NCBI GenBank assembly: GCA_014529385.2
Contig: CM043952.1
Coordinates: forward strand, 150,747,057 to 150,811,056
Length of the DNA stretch: 64,000 nucleotides
Direction: 5' to 3'
Source: Adiantum capillus-veneris
Lineage: Eukaryota; Streptophyta; Polypodiopsida; Polypodiales; Pteridaceae
Shown here piece by piece: positions 36,101 through 50,754 of the stretch. The notes under the pieces are model-generated. The model saw only the letters and a list, made by a program, of their open reading frames with translations. It was not told the origin of the DNA and did not search any database. The first letter of the stretch is position 1. The number at the start of each line of letters is the position of its first letter. Position numbers and translations under genes: made by a program.

Positions 36101-36480
36101 GCATGGACCTAGAGATTTCAGTTGTTCCCTCCTCTGTTATGCTGGTGTATAGCTCATGGGCCCTTTGGATGTCAAGTTCGCATGGGGGCATTTTAAAATA
36201 TTCAAGAAAGTCTGTCTTTTCCAAAGCTTCTTCAATCAACAGCTTCCTTTCTAACTTATAGGCTTCTCAAGGGATCATGGGGATGGTAACCATGTTATTA
36301 TGTGTATCCCTATATCCTGAGCTTGAATCTTTCTTTTTCTATGTAAGTGGATGCCTCCTTGAGAGAGTCGCAGAGAAGAGTAAACAATGGAATTTGCTCA
36401 AGCTTCTTCTTGCGACTCCATTTCTTCTTATTGCGTTTAGCTTTGGACTTCATAGCTCCCGTGGACAATTGTCATAGTTC
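33200..36480 (-). pseudogene. Extra coiled-coil ORF region upstream of the LTR, family unknown
   Basis: Reading leftwards, - strand pieces follow one another: a Lys-rich start (SKAKRNKKKWSRKKKLEQIP, about 36,440), LLIEEALEKTDFLEYFKMPP, then 36,063-35,845 (KVELPTRIFMQLFDINDKRP), 35,838-35,614 (acidic end QEEESEEEM), 35,057-34,764, 34,801-34,556 and 34,537-34,343, which are heptad-like helices (ALQIEIAALRKENEDLEAQV), then 33,513-33,214 (TRLFRSEVNNNRAHFFVSYH). It is broken by many stops. The place just before the polypurine tract suits an additional ORF of a gypsy-type element, but no known envelope-like or other family is recognised. Confidence 0.45.
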
Positions 36481-39519
<3,039 letters not shown>

Positions 39520-39520
<1 letters not shown>

Positions 39521-40340
39521 GTAGACTATAGTAGGCCTTTTGGAATCCAAACCAAATTTCCTTGAAGTCGTGGGGTTCCTTTTGGTAGCTGAACTTGCCT
39601 TATAGTCCGTGTTTTGTTTTGCATTGGGTGTACTCTCATAGTTGGTTGTTTAGGTATCCACATTTGCTTAGGTTTTTTGTTGTGCGTTGGGACTCTTTTT
39701 GATATATTCTTTGGGGTACATGATTGCGTCTTTTGCACCTGTTCTAAAGAGAGCAGATGACCTATAGTTACAGCTTCACATCTATCCATGGACCCACTAG
39801 CAATAGTGACCTGTATTGGTTGTTGTTTCTCGCTTTTGGTTACCTTGTTGGCTTCATTCCTATCTTTGTTAGTATCTGCCTTGGAAGCAAAATCAACATA
39901 CATGACTTGAATTCCTGCTCTGACATGCACGTGATTGTTGGCTGATTGGATATACACATTGTATCTATCTTACCATGGTGTACCCAATATCAATTGATTA
40001 GCCAAAGCATTCAGTGGCAGCACAAAAAAGTCATGGGGGCATTCATATCCACCATTGATGTGTATACTTCTAGCTCCACAAAACATGTTACGGTATTGTT
40101 GGTTCTTTTGAATCCTGTAAATTTCCTTTACAAGGGGTATATGATCAATTTTGGCATCTATTAGTAAATATTCCAACTAGTTGTATTCATTTGAGCATCA
40201 TAGTCGATTAGCGCATGAGTAGGTAACATTTCAGCTCCTAGCTTTACCGCAAGGTATGGATCCTCATTTGTGTCATCCTCCTCAATGTTGGTAATCTGAT
40301 AGATTTTGTTTTTCGTTTTACTACTCGCTCTTTTGCTTCT
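39520..40340 (-). pseudogene. Second retropepsin-like domain, downstream of integrase
   Basis: On the - strand from about 40,320: EEDDTNEDPYLAVKLGAEML, then PTHALIDYDAQMNTTSW (an ALIDSGA-like active site altered to D-Y-D-A), a stop at 40,177, HINGGYECPHDFFVLPLNAL and NQLILGTPW (39,970), the distal I-L-G motif of retropepsins. A basic tail (KQMWIPKQ, QLPKGTPRL, LVWIPKGLL) follows to 39,526. It lies just 3' of the integrase tail on the same strand. It may be a domain of the same element or the end of another, truncated one. Confidence 0.5.
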
Positions 40341-41277
40341 TGTTGTGCGTGTTTAATCTTGAGTTACTGTTTTTCCTTCTTACTTTTAGTTGCATGTGCT
40401 CTTTCAAGCATCTTTTGTGTCAAGGACAAGTGATATTTTTTCAGTATGCATCCATTTATCCAGTTTGACATTTCCTGTCCATCCAATGTTGCAAGCTTAA
40501 TGGCCTCGCTTGGTGATATGGAATGACTCACAAAGGGTCCCATTCCCCGCTTTTTTTTTTTTTTTTGGCTTTTTGCTTAAGAGTATAGACAAGCACATGA
40601 TCCCCTGGTGCAAAGTCCTTGGATTTCACATGCTAATCATGAAACTCTTTCATGCATCATTTTTTGACAGTTAGACCATTCACGTCAAGACCATTCAAGT
40701 TTTGTGGCGATCCCCAATTGGGATCAATAGTTGCATCTATTGGTAATATGGCATTAAGTCCATACACCATGTTATAAGGTGTAGTCCCTAAAATTGTCTT
40801 GTATGCAACTCTATAAACCCACACAATAGAGGCAACTATTGATCCCAATCCGATCTATTATCGTTTATAATCTTGGTGAGCACTATGCACAAGACTTTGT
40901 TGGTGCTTTCAGCTTGACCATTAGCTTGCGGGTGATATGGGGCTGATTTTTTATGTATAACTATGAACTCATTAAGCAAATACTCCATGACTTCGTTAAC
41001 AAAATGGGTTCCTTGATCACTCACAATTTCTATAGGCAAACCATAAATACATTTTCATACAAAATTGTGTCGTGGTGCGCGTGTCATTTTTTTGTGTAGC
41101 TTTAGCTTCAACCAAATTCGCCAAATAGTCTGTGGCTACAATGATGTATTTCTCATGAGTTTTCTAAGGTGGCGGTGCTATGGGACCCACAAAATCTAGA
41201 CCCCACATCAAAAACGTGTGTGCTCTCATCATGAGTTTCATTGGCATTTCATCCTTTTTAATTGGAAGTTTTGTTCT
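40341..41277 (-). pseudogene. Ty3-gypsy integrase core and tail (minus strand)
   Basis: Reading leftwards: WGLDFVGPIAPP (first catalytic D, about 41,195), IVATDYLANLVEAKA, then MPIEIVSDQGTHFVNEVMEY (second D, 41,039), YHPQANGQAESTNKVL (the E), WVYRVAYKTILGTTPYNMVY (40,820), and the tail FAPGDHVLVYTLKQ, SEAIKLATLDGQEMSNWING and LKKYHLSLTQKMLERAHA (to about 40,400). Stops and frame changes occur between the pieces. Confidence 0.88.
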
Positions 41278-42330
41278 CTAACACTCATCACACCGCTTCA
41301 CAAATGCTTCAACATCCATAAAGAGTGTAGGCCACCATATTTTGGCAAACATTATAGCCTTAGCCATTTTATCTCCTAAAAAAGGACCTCTTGATTGCCC
41401 AGAATGTGCCTCCTCCAAGATCAATATATATTCACTTTTTGATGCACAAAGTCTAAGTTGATTATCTTTGCAACACTTGTACAACTTGTTGCCAATCAAT
41501 TCATACGATTGTGCTTTAGTTTTAATTGCTCTTATTGTTGTTTTAGACATGTTTTCATGGAAGACCTCGTTCAAACAATCCACAATGTACTTACTCGAGT
41601 GTGGTGCTATGTTCAAATGGTACAGTGTAGCATACTCCTTTGGTGTGTCATTTGCACATGATCTACACTTCTTAACACACATGTGCGCATCAAACTTCAT
41701 AATAGACCAGAAAACTCCCATTCTCATCAAGTTTTGATATGTTTTGATCTTTCCATTATGGATGAAGTCCATTGTGATATGCATTTCCTCAAGGTACAAA
41801 GGTACAAAGAAGAAGCCGCATCAAACTTCATACTAGGCCAGAAAACTCCTATTCTCATCAAGTGTTGATATGTTTTGATCTTCCCATGATGGATGTCATC
41901 CATTGTGATATGTGCTTCTTCTAGGAACAAAGGAATGTCAGAGGCTTCTATGCACAATCCCAACGCGCCATTCAAACCCCTATGATGTAGTTGTTCGCTA
42001 AGCAGTTGGAAAGGACTGCTTTGCTCATTTAAGCATTTGTCAGCTATTTGTTTTTAGTCTATCAACAATTGTCCTATAGACAAAAGTGGAATTATATTCT
42101 CAATTCATCTAGGTATCATTTCTAGGTTAAAGAGATATGTGTGTGGCAAATCATCTTCAACTCCATGTGGGTTCTCTCCGTTTAGTAGTATGGATAGGTG
42201 ATCAGCTTCTGATGAGTTTTCCCCTTTTTAACCACAAATCCATGGTTCCTTCACCAAGTTGTGTCAGAACACATCCAATGGCAAAAGCGAAGGCATCGTT
42301 ATGAACATTGATTGGTGCTCATACCAAAGC
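41278..42330 (-). pseudogene. Gypsy RNase H end, spacer and integrase zinc module
   Basis: Reading leftwards: DHLSILLNGENPHGVEDDLP (about 42,190), the usual RNase H C-terminal phrase, then a spacer with LEEAHITMDDIHHGKIKTYQ, and the integrase zinc-binding part EEAHSGQSRGPFLGDKMAKA, WWPTLFMDVEAFVKRCDEC ending at 41,278 (HHCC type; H and C residues present). A block of about 131 bp is tandemly duplicated at about 41,686-41,950. Confidence 0.8.
41686..41950 (-). repeat. Tandem duplication in the gypsy RNase H-integrase spacer
   Basis: Two units starting CATCAAACTTCATA at 41,687 and 41,818, both containing CAGAAAACTCC.ATTCTCATC and TGATATGTTTTGATCTT.CC. Confidence 0.85.
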
Positions 42331-42422
42331 CTACTTACACTTTTAAATAGTCGAAGGTTACAATCAAACCATAGAGAGGCTTAGTAGTAATTGTGTACAT
42401 GTAAATAAACTTTCAATACTAT

Positions 42423-42980
42423 TTACAACGTCCCATGAAGGATTGGACCTCTCTTCCTATTGTTGAGCATGGCATATCGACAATCACCTTGATCTTCTTC
42501 ATATCCATGGATATTTTGTTTACTGACATAATATGCCCCAGGCTCTTGTCCTATCTTACCATGAAAACATAATTTTTTGGATTCATGCAGATCTAGTAGG
42601 TGCGACATTTTCCAAATACCTTTTTTAGATGCTCTATATGGTCCATGTAACATTGAGTGCACACATAAGTCATCCATATAGATTTCTAAAAAGATATGAA
42701 AGTATTCTCCAAATGCATGAGTCAAAAGTCTTTTGAAAGTGGCTGGTGCATTCGTCAACCCAAAAGGCATCACTCGGTAAGCAAAAATTCCTCATTCAAT
42801 CGCAAAAGCTATTTTGTGATGATCTTATGGTTTAATCGACTGGTTATAACCTAAAAATCCATCCAAAAATCTATATGCTCCTTTTCTTGCTACTCTTTCC
42901 AAGACATGATCAGTGATGGAAAGAGGATAATTGTTGTGAATAGTAGCCACGTTCACTTTTTTGAGGTTGATGAAACTCTT
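42423..42980 (-). pseudogene. Ty3-gypsy reverse transcriptase (minus strand)
   Basis: Reading leftwards: HNNYPLSITDHVLERVARKG and AYRFLDGFLGYNQ, two stops, then VMPFGLTNAPATFKRLLTHA (42,770) and FLEIYMDDLCVHS (the YMDD box, about 42,690). This is the gypsy RT core. Further downstream phrases (EEDQGDCRYAMLNNRKRGPI) are out of place, so the thumb/connection region is damaged. Confidence 0.88.
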
Positions 42981-44460
42981 AATTTTCTATTCTTCTTAAG
43001 TACCACCATAATCGGGGATGCTCAATTTTGTAGATGAATTCAACTTCTTTTAGTTTGTCAATTCTCTTTGATTTTCTTGGCAAATGTTTCGTTGTAAGTG
43101 TAAAGGTGTTGTCTGCTTGGCTTAGCATCATGCTTTAGGAGAATTGTATGCTGACGGATGGCAAGATCAACCCCCTTTCAAGTCCTTATAAGGCTAGGCA
43201 AACACATCCTTATACTCTGAGCATTTGAATCAACAACTCTTCCTTGTTTGGTGATAGATCTATAGCAATGTGATCAGGTTTAGGCTCTTCTCCTGGTTCT
43301 ACTAATCTATTCTTTTGGCATCCATCATAAGACTTTCTTGTTTTAGCCTTCTCCCTCATTTTCTGTTCAACAATCATTTTTAGTCTTAAATAGTGTACTT
43401 CGTATAATGTGAGGGTACAATTATTCCGTTTTTCCTTTTTTCTTCCCCGTTCTTGTTGTCACTTTCCACTTATGTTGTCCAAACCTCTTTCAATGTGCAT
43501 TTCAGATCATTGTATTTCTTCTTCCATTCAACGTTGGTCCATTTAGGTTCACTAATAGCATCCCTAATCTTTGATGAGTCTTTAGGAGGTTTCATCAGTT
43601 GTCCTTTTTTGGTTTAGTCTTGTTTGGCTAAGAAGATGTTGTCACTTTTCTAGTTACCTTGTCTCATATGTAGTCATGGGCTCCCACTAGTGTCAAGTAA
43701 ATTTGTTTCCCCTCGATATGTGGGATTGGATTGTTTCTCATCCCTCTAGTGGCTTGTTTGTTCCTGTAATGTCATTGTCTGCTGGGTTTTTGATTTGAAA
43801 AGTCAAAGAAGTTTTCAGGTTTTGTTTCATGATCACTCGCATGACCTTCTAATTTTTCATCGTCAGTACTAAACTCCTTGTACCTATAAGCATCAAGGGT
43901 GTCAAAGTAACATTCATCATTTGATTCCTGTTTTGCTCCAAGGTGCAGCCCGAATCACTTCCCATGCTAAGATCTCTAATATAAATCTCAACTTGGATAT
44001 GCAAACACTGTACTTCGTTGTCAACTCTTTGTATATCACCAATTTCTTTGGTCCCTCGGTGATTTTTTCTTGGATTTATTCTAATCATGCATATGGAAAC
44101 TAAGTCCAAGCCATTCTTGTTGCAAACTTGGTGGGTGTGATTTCATTGACACACACATCTAAGGTAGCCAAGATCTGAGTCCACTCTAAGGGATCCATTC
44201 TCTCTTCAGGAAAAGGCTCAGATATGTAGTCCAGATCTTCAAATGGTCTTGCTTTCTTACTCCTGTCTTTGATAGAATTGTCACAGAGGCTCCACACATC
44301 CACAGGTGAGCTTTAGAGTTCAACCATGCACATACTTCAGACTCTGTAGCAGCTGCAAAATCAAAATCCACTATAGGTTTTCTTTGTGAATCTCTGTAGT
44401 TGTGGTCGTTCAAGTTGATGCGTATATTGGTCTCCATGTGGTGCAAGTAGATATAATCAT
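42981..44460 (-). pseudogene. Gypsy protease-RT linker (degenerate)
   Basis: Several - strand open stretches (44,446-44,186, 44,303-44,100, 44,109-43,849) without a recognisable domain, such as INLNDHNYRDSQRKPIVDFD. By position it is the spacer between protease and RT of the same element. 43,100-43,850 shows nothing clear. Confidence 0.5.
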
Positions 44461-45094
44461 AACCTTAGTCTTGAACCATCTTTAACAAATGCATGAATGA
44501 CCTTCCAAGAATAACATCATAGTTACTCTCAATATCAAAATCTACTATGGAGAACCTATGTTCATACTCGATTCCACAGGAAGTCATGACTATTTGTTCT
44601 AGAATACCAATAGGTTTTGCAATATAGCCGTCAACTAACTATAGTTTCATCCTCGTTTTTCTAAGGGTCGGTTTTTCTCATTTCTCCGAAATCAATTTAG
44701 TTGCGATGGACACCCCTGCTCCACTATGCAAGATAGCAATGGTTTCTACTCCTTGGTGCTCAATGGGCAATGTGGTATTTCCTTCTTCTACCTTGCAGTA
44801 ATCCCCAACCTTGTTTATGGAAATTGATTTTGCATTCTTTTTGGTTGATTCCACTTCTCTATTTCAAGGTCTAAAGTTTCCACTGGTTTTTTAATGCCCA
44901 TTTTCTCAAGAAATTTTTCAACATTTGTCCACATATGTGGTCTGATTTTCAATAGTTCCACCACCGTTAGAGTGCATCTCACTCGTGTGGACATAAGTTC
45001 TTGCAACCCTTGGGAATCTATGATTGGTCTTAAGGTCCTTGTTGTAATTGGACCATCATGTTGGATGGGGGGAAAGGGGAACACACCCGACACA
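44461..45094 (-). pseudogene. Gypsy protease and adjoining gag-side segment
   Basis: From 45,093 leftwards: FPFPPIQHDGPITTRTLRPI ... VVELLKIRPHMWTNVEKFLE, then LPIEHQGVETIAILHSGAGV (the retropepsin D-S-G-A with His replacing the catalytic Asp, about 44,730), LVDGYIAKPIGILEQIVM, FSIVDFDIESNYDVILGRSF (44,545), the distal ILG motif. The catalytic change and a stop near 44,695 show it is dead. Confidence 0.75.
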
Positions 45095-47035
45095 AAATAG
45101 CAACCCTCTCAATAGCCCAGGATAACCACTGCACCCTGAACCACTAGAGTTCACCTTTGAAACTCGACAATGCGTCTAGAAATCTTACACACAACCATAT
45201 ACACACAACCTTTGCACTAAACTGGCCTACTGACAGCTCCCTCACAACATAAACCACTCTCTCTTTCTCTCCCATTCACACTAGAGGTCCGGAGAGGCAC
45301 ACACTTCTCAAATCGACACCACATAGTAGTGATAGAACAAAGACGAGAAGGGGGAAAGTAGGGGAAGAAGATGACACCAAACTTAGCTATGGCTTCTTTC
45401 AATTAATGACAAAAAGAATTACTACAACTCCAAGAATTCCCTACTATCACACGGCTTAGTCGTCTCCAATACGATGAGCAACAAGGGGTTTAGAAGATCA
45501 TTGATGCCACCTCGAAATGGTTCCTTTCTTGAGAATGCAAGCAAGAGAGCCTTCGTTGGCTTGAAAAGTCTTTGAAACCACCTTTGTCCTGCCGCTGGAT
45601 GCTCCCTCTCGAGCTTCGTACCCAAAAAAACTCCCTTTTTGAATGCATGGGAGGCTCCTCTTCTCCTTCTTTGCTCTCTCCTTGCCGCTCTCCTCCAAAA
45701 AACCCTCCTCCAAAACTACAAAAATTGGGGGCCCTATGGGCATGTGTATGGCCTCCTGCTTCTATTTTCGGACCCCCTGCTTGCATGGGACAGTCCCCTT
45801 TTTCTAATTCTAGCCCCGGCTTTCTTGGGCCCCAAGTCTTGCATGAACTTCCTATCCAAGCGGGGCACTGATGGCGCCGTTGGTACTCCCTATCTCACTC
45901 TCAAACAAGATGGCACAGGACAAGCCCCCTCTGGCATGCCATGTCATCACTTGCTTCGCACTCATGCGCTGCCCTAAAACCGCCAACAATCACCGCACAG
46001 AGCCACCAAGGCCGCCGCGCCCAAAGCAGCCATAGCTACCCAGCTCCAAGCTCACGACCTCATGGAGATACCCACATTGGGTGCCCGCCACACACCTTAT
46101 ACCTTGCACTCTGTCCAACTACTCGTGCATGTGGGATAAGAGGAGGCCACATGGCAGCAGCCCGTCGACCAGCCTACCAAGGCCTCTAAAGCACCAAAAA
46201 ATTTCTCAACTTACTCCAAAAATACACTTTTTGCCCTCATTCCAATGCATGCCATTTGAGGCTTGAGAACTTAACTGACAAATTGAAAAATCATGACTGT
46301 AGAGCTGGTTTTCAACTTCGTCGTGGGAAAACACCGCCATTTTTTGAAATTTTCGAGCATCTCAACTGGCACCACCAAAACAACAAAAATTCATCTGCTA
46401 CAACACTTCATCTAACCGATACCAACTTCAATTTGCAATAGCTTCATGCTCTGGACCCCAATCAATGGGTAGTCACTTCATGTGGCATTCACTTCTTGCG
46501 CAGAACACATACAATCCTTGGTCGAGCTCCAAAATCATCACATGGCACATCTCCCGAGGCAGCCAACCCGGCTCAAACCTGGCCCCCGACAAAACTTCAT
46601 CTGGCTATAACTTGGTATATGTAGCTCCAATGGATTATCTGAAAATATCAACACGCTTCATAAATTAGGCACTACACACCCATAGCTCCAAACTGGCATG
46701 GACCACCCGGCATCACTTGGCCTATCCGTCTCAGATCTGCAACCACCTCCAACTTCAAAACCCCGTATCTTGCACGCTATAGCTCCATTTGACGAGTCGT
46801 TTGGACATGTTCCTTTAGCACTTCAAGCTCTACATATCTGGGCCAAAAAACAGCACTTTGATCACCCTTCATCTGCCACCCAGTCACGCCCTATCTGGAG
46901 ATTTTTTGGCCTAGAAAACCACATAAAGCATACATCTCCGCTGTAACTTGGCTGCCCAGGCTCTTCCCATCTGCTCTAGTCCTTTGTTATGCATCTGTAA
47001 GCATATACATCACTGCATGTGCCCTCTATTAGGAT
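45095..47035. mobile_element. Insertion of about 1.94 kb splitting the gypsy gag-protease region
   Basis: The - strand gag-like coding on both sides stops at these borders, and CGACACA occurs at both (45,088-45,094 and 47,036-47,042), a possible 7-bp target duplication. The insert is richer in GC than its surroundings and contains no recognised protein; open frames such as 45,639-45,977 match nothing I know. No TIR or LTR ends are evident. The family is unknown. Confidence 0.45.
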
Positions 47036-47042
47036 CGACACA

Positions 47043-48110
47043 CTTTGGTTGCACATACGTCGAATTTTCCTTCATATAAACCCAAGTAAGGAGGTAACTC
47101 TTTGAAGATGTCCTCTCGACTGTCATCTAATTTCTTTGTACCTTGATCACCGTACATTTTCTGAAGGTCAACATCCATCATGCCTTAGTCAAGATCCACT
47201 TCTGTAATGGGTGTTGTTCCCTCATTTTGATTCTCACCTCTCACGTTCTTGACCATCTTCCAGAGGTCTTCCAGCCACCTTCTCTAACCTGTGGCACGTT
47301 AAACGATATTTGTTGGTAGGCAAAAATATCCGTAGTGTTCTCGGTTACTTGACTTGCTATGTCTTTTTGGAATATGTTTGTTTATTCCTTTTTTGGATGG
47401 TGTTCCAACTCTCTCTCCCCGTCTCATTCGTCTACTGTTTTTCTTTGTGACTAAAATTTTAGGTTCTCGTTCACTGACTTCTTTCGTTTTGTCAAGATCC
47501 TTCAAGTTCGCAAATGGGTGGGGATCTATCCTCTCTTGGACGGGCATTGTCAATGGAGACTCCATAAGAGTTTGTGCCGTCTCGATCAACTTTTTGCACA
47601 TCTTCAATCATAGCTTTTCCCATTCCAATTTAGGATAAGTTAGCCATCTATGTTCCATTGTCTCTATTGTCCAGTCTTCATAAGCCTTTAGAATTGCTTC
47701 CAATGGCTCAAAGTTTTTGTCGACTAGCACTGAAGCTCCATAACTCACTCCTTTTGCAATGGTTTCCTTTGGTTTTAGTTTTGTTTCATGTATTTCCTCT
47801 AGTATAAAACTAGGCTTGGGTTTTGTTGATTGATGTGATTGCTCTTGAGCTTGAGACAACTCAATTGTAATAGCCTTTAACTTCCTGTGGTATTGGGTTC
47901 TCACTCTATTTCGTGTGGCTTTTCGCACTGATTTTGTGCCAATAGATTTGTGAGAGTCACTACCCTCCTTCTCATCTATCATTTTCTGTTTTGTATGTGC
48001 TCTTGTCATCACTTTCAATGGTATCTTCATTTTCAAATCTGATCCGGTTGAAGATGGTATAGCTTCCACAATGTTCATCATCACCTTTTATTTTTTCTCT
48101 GGGTTTTAGG
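47043..48110 (-). pseudogene. Gypsy gag C-terminal segment (minus strand)
   Basis: Two long - strand frames, 48,084-47,608 (KLKAITIELSQAQEQSHQST; LVDKNFEPLEAILKAYEDWT) and 47,607-47,299 (highly basic, KKNSRRMRRGERV). Downstream pieces DVDLQKMYGDQGTKKLDDSR and ELPPYLGLYEGKFDVCA reach the insertion at 47,036. They are charged, low-complexity gag-like segments; no domain can be named. Confidence 0.5.
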
Positions 48111-48119
48111 GAAATTTAG

Positions 48120-48745
48120 GTATAATTATTTAATTCTGCATCCTCCACAATATCCTCCCTCAGTCTTCTTTCCATGAGGAGTGTTGACTACTGCATTTGG
48201 TTTATCCTCTGGGAAATCTCTGGCCCAATGGTCTCCATCGCACCTACAACAAGCTAGGTCCCAGATGTCTTTGTTGTTAAGGTTATTTTGTATATGGTCT
48301 TTGAGGATATGGCTTTGGTATGGTTTCACCTTGGTTAGCTATGAACATCAGAGTTCCCTGATTTAGGGTAACTCCTTTACCTTGATTTACGTTGCTCTTC
48401 ATCGGCTCTAAGGCTCTAGAAGACGAAACAACACTATCTTAGTCATAGGATTCCATAGCCCTTGGTGGATAAGGATCACTATGCCAATGTCCATGGTGTT
48501 CCTCTTCATGAAACATTTGTACTAGCACTAAAGCACTCTCTTCAGGATACTGATCGGGATATACATACCTCATTGTTGCTTGAATAGTGGTGGTTGTTGG
48601 CCTAGCACTGGTCTTGGTCTTTTTACTTCTGGTTGTGGGTTCATTGGTCCTGAGGCGTATCTCGACGGTGGTGGTCTTAATCTATTGGTAAGGGTTTACG
48701 GGCATGTTTTGTTGATACTGAGGGTTACATGGATAAGGCATTTCC
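48120..48745 (-). pseudogene. Gypsy gag zinc-knuckle region
   Basis: 48,329-48,126 reads LACCRCDGDHWARDFPEDKP, a CX2CX4HX4C knuckle whose last Cys is Phe. The stretch 48,330-48,745 is degenerate, with repeated - strand phrases of the gag linker. Confidence 0.55.
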
Positions 48746-50600
48746 CTAACTTTTCCATGATAATAATAGCATTTCTCAGTGGCATGATTCATCCACTTGT
48801 TTTCAATGGCACACAACTTCCTTCTTAGGATATGGCTGAGGCAACATAGTGCATTGCAGTGGATGATCTCCTCCACAAGTTAAGCATCGCCTTAAAGGTC
48901 GTATTCTCTGGTTTTGAATCCCCAAATTCTGCCCATTCTCCTCACAAGTTCTTCCGCTAGTTCTTTTGTGTTCATGGGTGTTTGTTGTTGCTGGCTGCAG
49001 ATCAAGAATCTATTGAACTTGCTTCTCTGTCTCTCAACACTTCTCCATATATCTGGCATTTGTCCACTACGGAGACAGCTTCCTTAGTAACATTTGTAGT
49101 GCTTGGTCCACTGGCTGCAGATCAAGAATCTATTGAACTTGCTTCTCTGTCTCTCAACACTTCTCCATATATCTGGAAGTTGTCCACTACGGAGACAGCT
49201 TCCTTAGTAACCTCGTTGAGCACCATACACTTTTTCAAGTGCAAACCCTTCTTGAAGTGTTCGTTCTTGATCCCCTCTATGAACAATACTAACTGACAAT
49301 CCTTTTGAGGCTTCTCGAGTGTGGGCACCTCTCAATGTATTGCTTAAAGCAAAGAGAGGTTCCCAAACTTTCACGCCTTCTTTTTTCTTGAAGGAATGAA
49401 TCTACGACATAATAATGTGCTTGATTCCTCTCATCAGAAACTCCTCTATGAAATCTTGTAGTAATGTGTCTATATTCACATAGTCTTCCTTTTTCAAAGG
49501 TTGGAACCAAGTGAGGGCGGTGCCTTCCAAAAATAATTTGAATCCTTCAAATTGGATGTGGAAATTCGTGACATATTCAGCTCTCAATACCTATTTGAAG
49601 GATGTTGATTGAGGATGGGGATCCCCTGATCCATTGTATTTCAAAGCCATGCATTTCACAACTTGGGATGGGTGCATAGACCTTGGCTCAATGACATATC
49701 TCATCATTCGAAGAGCTCCTATGAAAGCTTCCTCATACGGAGAGGTTGTCATTCTAAATGTGGCTCTCGATTCTTCCCTTGTATGTACATATGGCCTTGT
49801 CCTTTTAGTATTGTGTGTCTTGGATGACCCTATAATGGTCGAATAACCACCTCTGATAGGCTTTGGTTATGACAAGCTACTTCTTGTCATCCATGGATCT
49901 GGTACTTCAAGTTTGTTTAACCCTGTTTTATGAACACTTTCTACATGGGGTGGGATCTCGGTGACTAGTTCCCTAAAACTTACCTCCTTTTCCATCGGCT
50001 TTTTATGGGCCATCCGGTTTAAGTAGATGACACAAAATGGTTCTCCCCAATAGGAAAGATTTTCCATGTGTGCCATATAGGCATACCTATACGCATGTCC
50101 CTTATTGTCCACCAAAATAGGTCTTTTTTCCATTTCAAATGGATAGACATACATGTACATCTATTTTATAACTAGCTCCATATACACGTCTTTTTGGATG
50201 TAATAATTTTCTCCTTCCTTGGTCATAAACTTGTACAATCCCACGGTATGATTGTCTACAAGCACTCTTTCCAGTTCCTTCATGGATATGAATCTAGCTC
50301 TTGGGTCATTTTCTAGTGGAGGTCTCTCTATTCCCTTGTAAACTTTATCTTTAGTTCCAGTCATCCCCATAGCATCAACAAGGTCAAAATTGTCCGTCCT
50401 AAGAGATAGGAAACCCCTCTCTCATTGGTCTTCATCGTCAACAGCCTCAACTTGCTCCCTGAACTGAGGACTCCCCAAGTCCTCTTGAACATAGCACTTA
50501 TGATGGATGTCTACATAGATTTTGGCTCCCTTACCATTAGTGTAATGGTAGTACATTTTTTTAATGGGGGGAAGTTCTAGTTTTTGTCAAATGCCCTCCC
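48745..50600 (-). pseudogene. Gypsy gag, N-terminal and capsid part (within duplication unit 1)
   Basis: From right to left: YHYTNGKGAKIYVDIHHKCY (about 50,540), 50,370-50,161, 50,160-49,867, then the capsid-like phrase FEGFKLFLEGTALTWFQPLK and LLQDFIEEFLMRGIKH (49,587-49,402), typical of plant gypsy gag ('G.A..WF..L' then 'F...F'), then a degenerate tail to the CYYYHGK phrase near 48,770. Several stops. Contains an exact in-phase 120-bp tandem duplication at 48,993-49,232. Confidence 0.7.
48993..49232 (-). repeat. 120-bp tandem duplication in gag
   Basis: GGCTGCAGATCAAGAATC begins at 48,993 and at 49,113; the two units are almost identical. The same pair exists in the second large unit at 54,249 and 54,369, so it is older than the 5.3-kb duplication. 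Confidence 0.92.
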
Positions 50601-50754
50601 CATTTTTTTCTCAATATGGTAGCTCATTTCAAGGACTTTTTCTACCATAAGCATAGTGAGGGCTAGTTTAGAAGAAGTGTTTGAGACCACATCCTCTTGC
50701 ACAATTGCTAAGGGTTCTAGGGTCACTTTATTGACACTCTCCTCCTTGGATCCC

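Noticed and set aside
45639-45977. 112-codon plus-strand frame in the GC-richer insert
   Set aside because: Several overlapping frames on both strands are open here, as expected from composition; no conserved motif.
48993-49232. CRISPR-like or satellite array in gag
   Set aside because: Only two adjacent 120-bp units with no spacers; a simple tandem duplication.
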